Assembly (NCBI GenBank): GCA_947650365.1 | Contig: OX393553.1 | Span: forward strand, 35,094,353-35,158,352 | DNA length: 64,000 nt | Direction: 5' to 3' | Source of the DNA: Chamaelirium japonicum | Taxonomy: Eukaryota > Streptophyta > Magnoliopsida > Liliales > Melanthiaceae | In this document: one piece after another, positions 59,101 through 64,000 of the stretch | Layout of the letters: every line of letters starts with the position of its first letter | How positions within the stretch are numbered: the stretch's first letter is position 1 | Made by a program: the position numbers and the translations under genes | Notes under the pieces: generated by a model | Told to the model about the DNA's origin: nothing | Database searches by the model: none | The model's input: the letters and a program-made list of their open reading frames with translations, nothing else

Positions 59101-59686
59101 CCATTGTAGAACTGCCATATTAGCTAGCTGAACTATCTTATTTGCAATATATGTATGTATATGTTATCGCCCTCGTAGACTTCTAGAAGGGCAGGGTATG
59201 ACTATGGTTTACCCTAGCTAGTTTAGGGTTAACGGTTCACTGAGTTTACCTAGTAAACTCACCCCGTTGTTGCACACTCTTTTCAGGTACCATAGATCAT
59301 TCTCAGGCGCTTCCTAGAGGAGCGTGATTAGCTATCGAGGAAGGATATTAGAGGTGTTAACTAGTTTTATTATTTTCAGTTGATTATGTAATAATTGTAG
59401 AACCATGTTCTAGATGCTCTGAATAATGCCAGAACCAGTAATATTTCTTTGGTAAGCTTCTCCTCAAAGCTTCATGCCTGGTAGGCCTTTCCTCAAGGCC
59501 AAGTTATTGGTAGGCTTCTCCTCAAAGCCGTCCCTCATCAGCTAGTAAGTAGTTAATGATAAATTAGTAATAAATAACTAAATAATAGAATCAATCTCGC
59601 AACCTTATAACATTGACTTACCCTTAAAACCCCATCACCCCCGGGTTTGACTGGTTTACCCTTGTAGTCAGATCCGGGGCGTGACA
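56146..59686 (+). mobile_element. Tekay-like element, 3' LTR
   Basis: Nearly identical to 48437-51974. It has one more AAT unit in the (AAT)n run near 56180. Confidence 0.95.
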
Positions 59687-59691
59687 TATTT

Positions 59692-60754
59692 AATTCAACG
59701 AAGTAAATAAAACTGACAAGATAATAATTAATTTCAGGTTTGATAATCAAGTTCCATCAATAAAGACTAACATAACACCAAATAAATAAGCCAAAGTCTC
59801 AAGAACATGCGTAGGTCTAAGCGATAAAATCCTAATGGATGAGATTCTTCAGAAGCCAATGATTTCGGAAACCCTAATGGAAATTCAGCAATAAGGCCGG
59901 TTGGAAAAGAAGATTTATCACATGAAATACTGAGGGACGATTCAAACCGTGCTTTGGTCAATGCCGGCCGCTGACAGGAACTCCGTTGTTGCAGATGAAG
60001 GGGCGGTAGAGGAAGCATGGTCCAGAAGAAAGGTTGAAGAAGCCGAGACGAGTTGATCTTTGAAGATGAAGGATCTCCGCGTTGATCTCCCGCGAAGTCG
60101 TAGACGAAGGCGTGGTGACGAGGTAGAAGCTTGCGAAGGAAGAAGTAGATTAGATGCAGGATGAGGCTTCGGAAGATACTTCGAACAAGCGAACACGTTT
60201 CTCCGTTCTAGGGTTTCAATTCAATTTCATCGTCCCTTTCGAATTAGGGTTTGATGGCTTTATAGGCAAGGAACACAAAAGAAATAAAAGGAAAGAAAGA
60301 GAGAGAGACGTTCCGCACGGGTAGAGAGGGAGGAGGACACAGGCACGCTTCCCAAGGCATGCCCGTGCGGGTGTGTCTGCGGGAAAGGGAGGCCAGCCGG
60401 GTGAGAGGGGGTTTCGGTTAGGGTTTGGCTCCCTTTTGAATCTCATCCATTGAGATTTTAAGTCGATTTGAGATCCTACAGCTAAAACCCTAACATAGAA
60501 ACGAGTTAGTTCGGCATCTGTGGCTCGAACCGGATGCGAACATGGCTCGCACCTACCCAAACTAGAAATAAAAAGATAAATAACTCAAGATCCGTTAGTC
60601 GGATCGATAGAAAATAAAAACCAAAGTCCTAGATCCTCGAACGAGCTTTCCACTGATGCAGACGGATTGGCGATCGGCTTTCGGGATCTCCGTAGGGAAT
60701 GAAAATACACGATCAGCTGTGAAAATCTGCACGTAGTAGGCCTCGTCTGCATCA
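59692..60754 (-). mobile_element. 3' LTR of the gag-pro Gypsy element, second part
   Basis: Continues the LTR after the TATTT duplication and ends at CTGCATCA. The next bases AGTCCCCCGGAC are the complement of a polypurine tract. Confidence 0.85.
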
Positions 60755-60888
60755 AGTCCCCCGGACTCAAAAGAACTCGACTCCTGTCGAGTAGGGTCCT
60801 GGATCCGGTGGGGGCTCTCCTGGAAGTAGCCGCAACCTCTGCGTCTGCTCGAACTGCTCTCCCGGGTCCGGTGGCTAAGTAATCAGCC

Positions 60889-63225
60889 TCAAGTACGCAG
60901 CGACTTTATTTGGCATCTTTGCCCATCCATGCCAAGCGAAGACCTGAAAGCCAAAACCAACATCGTCCTCGGCACGGTAAGATCGTCAAGATACTCAGAT
61001 AATTTCATGTGATAATAGAGAGATAGGTTCACATGAAATTCAAATGACATATGAAAAGAAAGGCTGCGGGAGCATAATGTGTTGCGGGTCATCGGCTTGC
61101 GCAATAAGCTATGGTGTCTTCGAAAGGCCATGGGGTACGGGTGCAATATGTGGTGCTCAAAGTGGCCTGCGCACGGTGCAAAACAAGTGGATTCTAAACT
61201 AAGAAGATATGTCATGACATCATTGCCTGGATGCAGTGAATAAAATAAGAAATCAAATAACTCATCAAGCCACTTTTTATGACTTCGAAAAAGTAAAAAT
61301 GATGGGCTTTTTGAAATCTGAAAGCATGGTTCATAAGTACCCTGCATCGAAAAGTGATCAAACGTGGCAAAATCTTCTTTAATGTTTAAGTCAACACTTG
61401 GACGATAATATGGATGCACACATGAATGGTCTGTGATTGTAAGGATGTTTGACAAATGATGAATGTGAGTGCAATTGATGCCGGCAGATTCTAAATGCGA
61501 TGTGTATGCGATGGAATGCAAGATGTTGTCTAATCCCTTCTCAATTTTTAGTGAACCAGATGAACACCCTACTAAATTATCTGCAAATGATGGTATGGGG
61601 TGGCTCTGACTCAGAAGACTTTGAGGTGCATGGGATTGGTGTCTCCTAAAATATGTGGGCCATAAGGTGACGTTAATGCCGTCCTTAAGGAAAGTGTAGG
61701 TATTGGCTTTCCCGTGATGTAGTGCATCTCGGTCAAACTGCCATGGACGCCCAAGGATAATATCAGCAACTTCTAAAAGAAGGACATTACACCAAACCTC
61801 ATCTCTATATTGCAGCCCAATTGACAACTTTGCCAAACAACAATGAGTCACTAGCTTGCTTGTGGTGTTGTCTAGCCACAACGTTTTGTAAGGATGAGCC
61901 AATGGTTTGACTTTCCACTTCTTGCTCCTAACTACCCTTTCATTGATTAAGTTGGTGGTGCAACCTCCATCTATCAAGACACAAAGGTCCATGCCATTGA
62001 CAGTGCATACTGTTCGGAACAGCTCGAACCTCAGGTTCTTGCAATGTGGTTTAGGGGGTCCTCCACAGAGCTCGTGGGGTAGCAACGCTTTAGGTGCTTG
62101 GGGTGATGGAGACTGGTGAATAACTAATAGTTGCATAGTCACGTCATCTTCCTCCAAGACTAACTCATTGAGGTGTTCGCCTTCAGACTCCTGACTATCC
62201 TCTTCATTATCCGTAAGATTTGTCTGTGGATTGAATTGACGTCGAGGACAATCAGCTGACTTGTGACCCGGCTGATTGCACTTGAAACACTTCATCATGT
62301 TCGGGTTGGCTCCTAAGACTCCTTTACCCTTTTCAGTGGGTGTAGGAACTGTACCAGCTACAGGAGAAGGTCCAGGGAGTGGCCTACTAACAGATCCGGA
62401 TGGTGCCCTAGTATTGTCATATCGCCGGGACACAGATCGAGAGTAGTGAAACTCAACTTTCTTAGCCCGACGGTGTGCATCACTGACCTGATACAAGTCA
62501 TGAAGGGACACCACCTTTTGAATGGAGGGTTTAAGACCATTGACATACCTAGCGACGCTCTGCTCTTCATCTTCATGTAGATCATTGCGAGCTTGGAGCT
62601 TGTAGAATTCATTGGTGTAATCATCCACTGATTTGTGCTCTTGTCGCAGGTTTTGGAATTTCTGGAGCACACTCTGTTTGAAATCAGAAGGGAGGAACTT
62701 CTGTTGCATTTTTTCCCTCATATGTGTCCAAGTAAAAATCTTGTATTTTCCCTTTCTACCCCTAGTGGTCTGCAACTGTTTCCACCAGATCAGTGCATGA
62801 CCTTTCAGTTTGAGACTAACAAACTTGACTTGTTTGTCGCGGGGAATTTCTTTTCACTCAAAATATTGGTCGATTCTCTCGGCCTACTCTAGGAACTCTT
62901 CAGGATCCATCCTACCCTCAAACTCAGAAATTTCTATTTTGATACCCTGATCCCAGCCCCAATGGGATTTCGTCTTCCTATGAGTCCTTCTACTTCGCCT
63001 ATCAAACCCGTCAGAGGAACTGACACTGTCACCTCCTGACTCGAGATCTAATTCACTACGCTCTGGAGACGCTCTAGTCCTGTGCTCTCGATGGGGTCGA
63101 GGTTAATTTTCGGAATTAGTGAAGGCTAAGGTCAAGGTTTCGATCTGGGTCTGAAGCCTATCCATGTGTTCTTGTTGCCTTGTGAAGGCATCTTGCCAAG
63201 TACGGGGTGGGAAAGGTCCAGCCAT
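60889..63225 (-). pseudogene. Gypsy Gag-protease with unrecognised C-terminal extension; three early stops
   Basis: One reading frame runs from the Met codon at 63223-63225 to 60889 but is interrupted by stops at 63103-63105 (TAA), 62884-62886 (TAG) and 62854-62856 (TGA). From 62775 on, 628 codons are open. In order: gag domain (EKMQQKFLPSDFKQSVLQKF, VARYVNGLKPSIQ), zinc knuckle CFKCNQPGHKSADC, protease with CVLIDGGCTTNLI and a second block ILGRPWQFDRDALHHGK. The last 250 or so residues, rich in His, Ser and Phe, match nothing I recognise and contain no RT motif. Lineage is probably chromovirus (Reina/CRM/Galadriel-like gag style). Confidence 0.85.
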
Positions 63226-63437
63226 TATAGATTCTCTAGAAGATGCTATTGATTCACCTCAGAAAGAGAGGGGTGATCCTAATATGGATGCGCTCACGCG
63301 GGATGCTAGTTTTCTAATTTATGCAAAGACACAAACTAAAATGGAAAGAAGGAAAATAAAAAAAAAAATTCAGCAAGCACGCGATGATGCGAATGATGCA
63401 AGAGGACCGGCCGTTGCGTAAGAACGCGACGACTAGT

Positions 63438-63451
63438 GCGCTCTGATACCA
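63438..63451 (-). other. Primer-binding site of the gag-pro Gypsy element
   Basis: Minus strand TGGTATCAGAGCGC, three bases from the LTR; a Met-tRNA type PBS. Confidence 0.9.
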
Positions 63452-63454
63452 ACT

Positions 63455-64000
63455 TGATGGGATGCGAATGCTTACAGAAACCCAAGTGCTGAATTTAAAC
63501 AATTAAATACAGATTTCAGCATGTCTTAATCAAATTTCAGCAAAGCTTATGGCCACAGATCATCATTCATTTATACCCAAACATATTTAATTCAACGAAG
63601 TAAATAAAACTGACAAGATAATAATTAATTTCAGATTTGATAATCAAGTTCCAGCAATAAAGACTAACATAACACCAAATAAATAAGCCAAAGTCTCAAG
63701 AACATGCGTAGGTCTAAGCGATAAAATCCCAATGGATGAGATTCTTTAGAAGCCAATGATTTCGGAAACCCTAATGGAAATTCAGCAATAAGGCCGGTTC
63801 GAAAAGAAGATTTATCACATGAAATACTGAGGGACGATTCAAACCGTGCTTTGGTCAATGCCGACCGCTGACAGGAACTTCGTTGTTGTAGATGAAGGGG
63901 CGGTAGAGGAGGCGTGGTCCAGAAGAAAGGTTGAAGAAGCCGAGACGAGTTGATTTTTGAAGATGAAGGATCTCCGTGTCGATCTCCCGCGAAGTCGTAG
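63455..64000 (-). mobile_element. 5' LTR of the gag-pro Gypsy element, truncated by the window
   Basis: Matches 48303-48436 plus 59692 onward. The rest of this LTR, about 650 bp, and the right target duplication lie outside. Confidence 0.9.

Larger units (their letters stand above)
48437..59686 (+). mobile_element. Full-length chromovirus-type Ty3-Gypsy element (Tekay/Del-like), defective
   Basis: 11,250 bp with LTRs of 3,538 and 3,541 bp, a 4.17 kb interior and perfect target duplications TATTT at 48432-48436 and 59687-59691. PBS, protease, reverse transcriptase, RNase H, integrase and a chromodomain-like tail occur in Gypsy order. No gag is recognisable. By eye the LTRs differ by about a dozen substitutions and one AAT unit (about 99.7% identity). 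Long LTRs, the TGTAACACC start and the chromodomain suggest the Tekay/Del lineage. Confidence 0.94.
48303..64000 (-). mobile_element. Gypsy element encoding gag-protease only (runs off the right edge)
   Basis: The left LTR (48303-48436 joined to 59692-60754, about 1.2 kb) and the right LTR (63455 to beyond 64000) share sequence from TGATGGGATGCG onward. The interior is only 2.7 kb. A PBS complementary to a Met tRNA lies at 63438-63451 and a polypurine tract (GTCCGGGGGACT on minus) just after 60754. The LTR ends pair as TGATG...CATCA. No reverse transcriptase or integrase is present. About 15 differences in 546 comparable LTR bases (2-3%) make it older than the Tekay-like element nested in its left LTR. 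Confidence 0.88.

Noticed and set aside
1..64000. Search for a bacterial-type gene cluster, phage or plasmid system
   Set aside because: No operon-like gene runs or phage proteins; all coding matches are plant retrotransposons or the split nuclear gene.

Overview
The window looks like nuclear DNA of a flowering plant. A single split protein-coding gene sits in a dense nest of LTR retrotransposons and small fold-back elements, with no bacterial-style operons and no RNA genes that I could see. The gene's first exon is very GC-rich and its later exons are AT-rich, a gradient common in monocots, so a monocot host is a reasonable but unproven inference.

Layout. 1-2936: the 3' end of an LTR retrotransposon (family A) with its 2.2 kb 3' LTR, inserted in the integrase of a decayed Ty1-copia element. 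2937-5365 and 20349-20793: that copia element (integrase tail, reverse transcriptase, RNase H, 3' end). It is split by a probable 5 kb solo LTR (5371-7656 plus 17661-20348). That solo LTR is itself split by a full-length Athila-type Gypsy element (7657-17655, minus strand, TSD TGCAA) that keeps gag and protease but lacks pol. 20800-23831: a fold-back element, a copia gag/LTR fragment, repeats and a MITE. 23933-40316: a seven-exon plus-strand gene whose product matches the plant TITAN-like / CENATAC (CCDC84) family, a minor-spliceosome zinc-finger protein. Its two large introns (5.0 and 8.4 kb) hold transposon debris. 43886-45994: a solo LTR of family A with a perfect TATGG duplication. 48303-64000: a minus-strand Gypsy element with gag and protease only, running off the right edge. 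Its left LTR is split by a full-length chromodomain-type (Tekay/Del-like) Gypsy element (48437-59686, TSD TATTT), which has a broken pol and no recognisable gag.

How the parts relate. The order of insertion can be read from the nesting: copia, then the 5 kb LTR, then Athila; and gag-pro Gypsy, then Tekay-like. By-eye LTR divergence agrees with this (about 0.3% for Tekay-like, 0.8% for Athila, 2-3% for the gag-pro element). The two youngest elements are both coding-defective, which suggests they were mobilised by enzymes supplied from elsewhere. The gene appears intact: its exon lengths sum to a multiple of three, and a MITE lies immediately beside its likely TATA box. All identifications rest on reading the sequence and on recalled family features; no searches were run.
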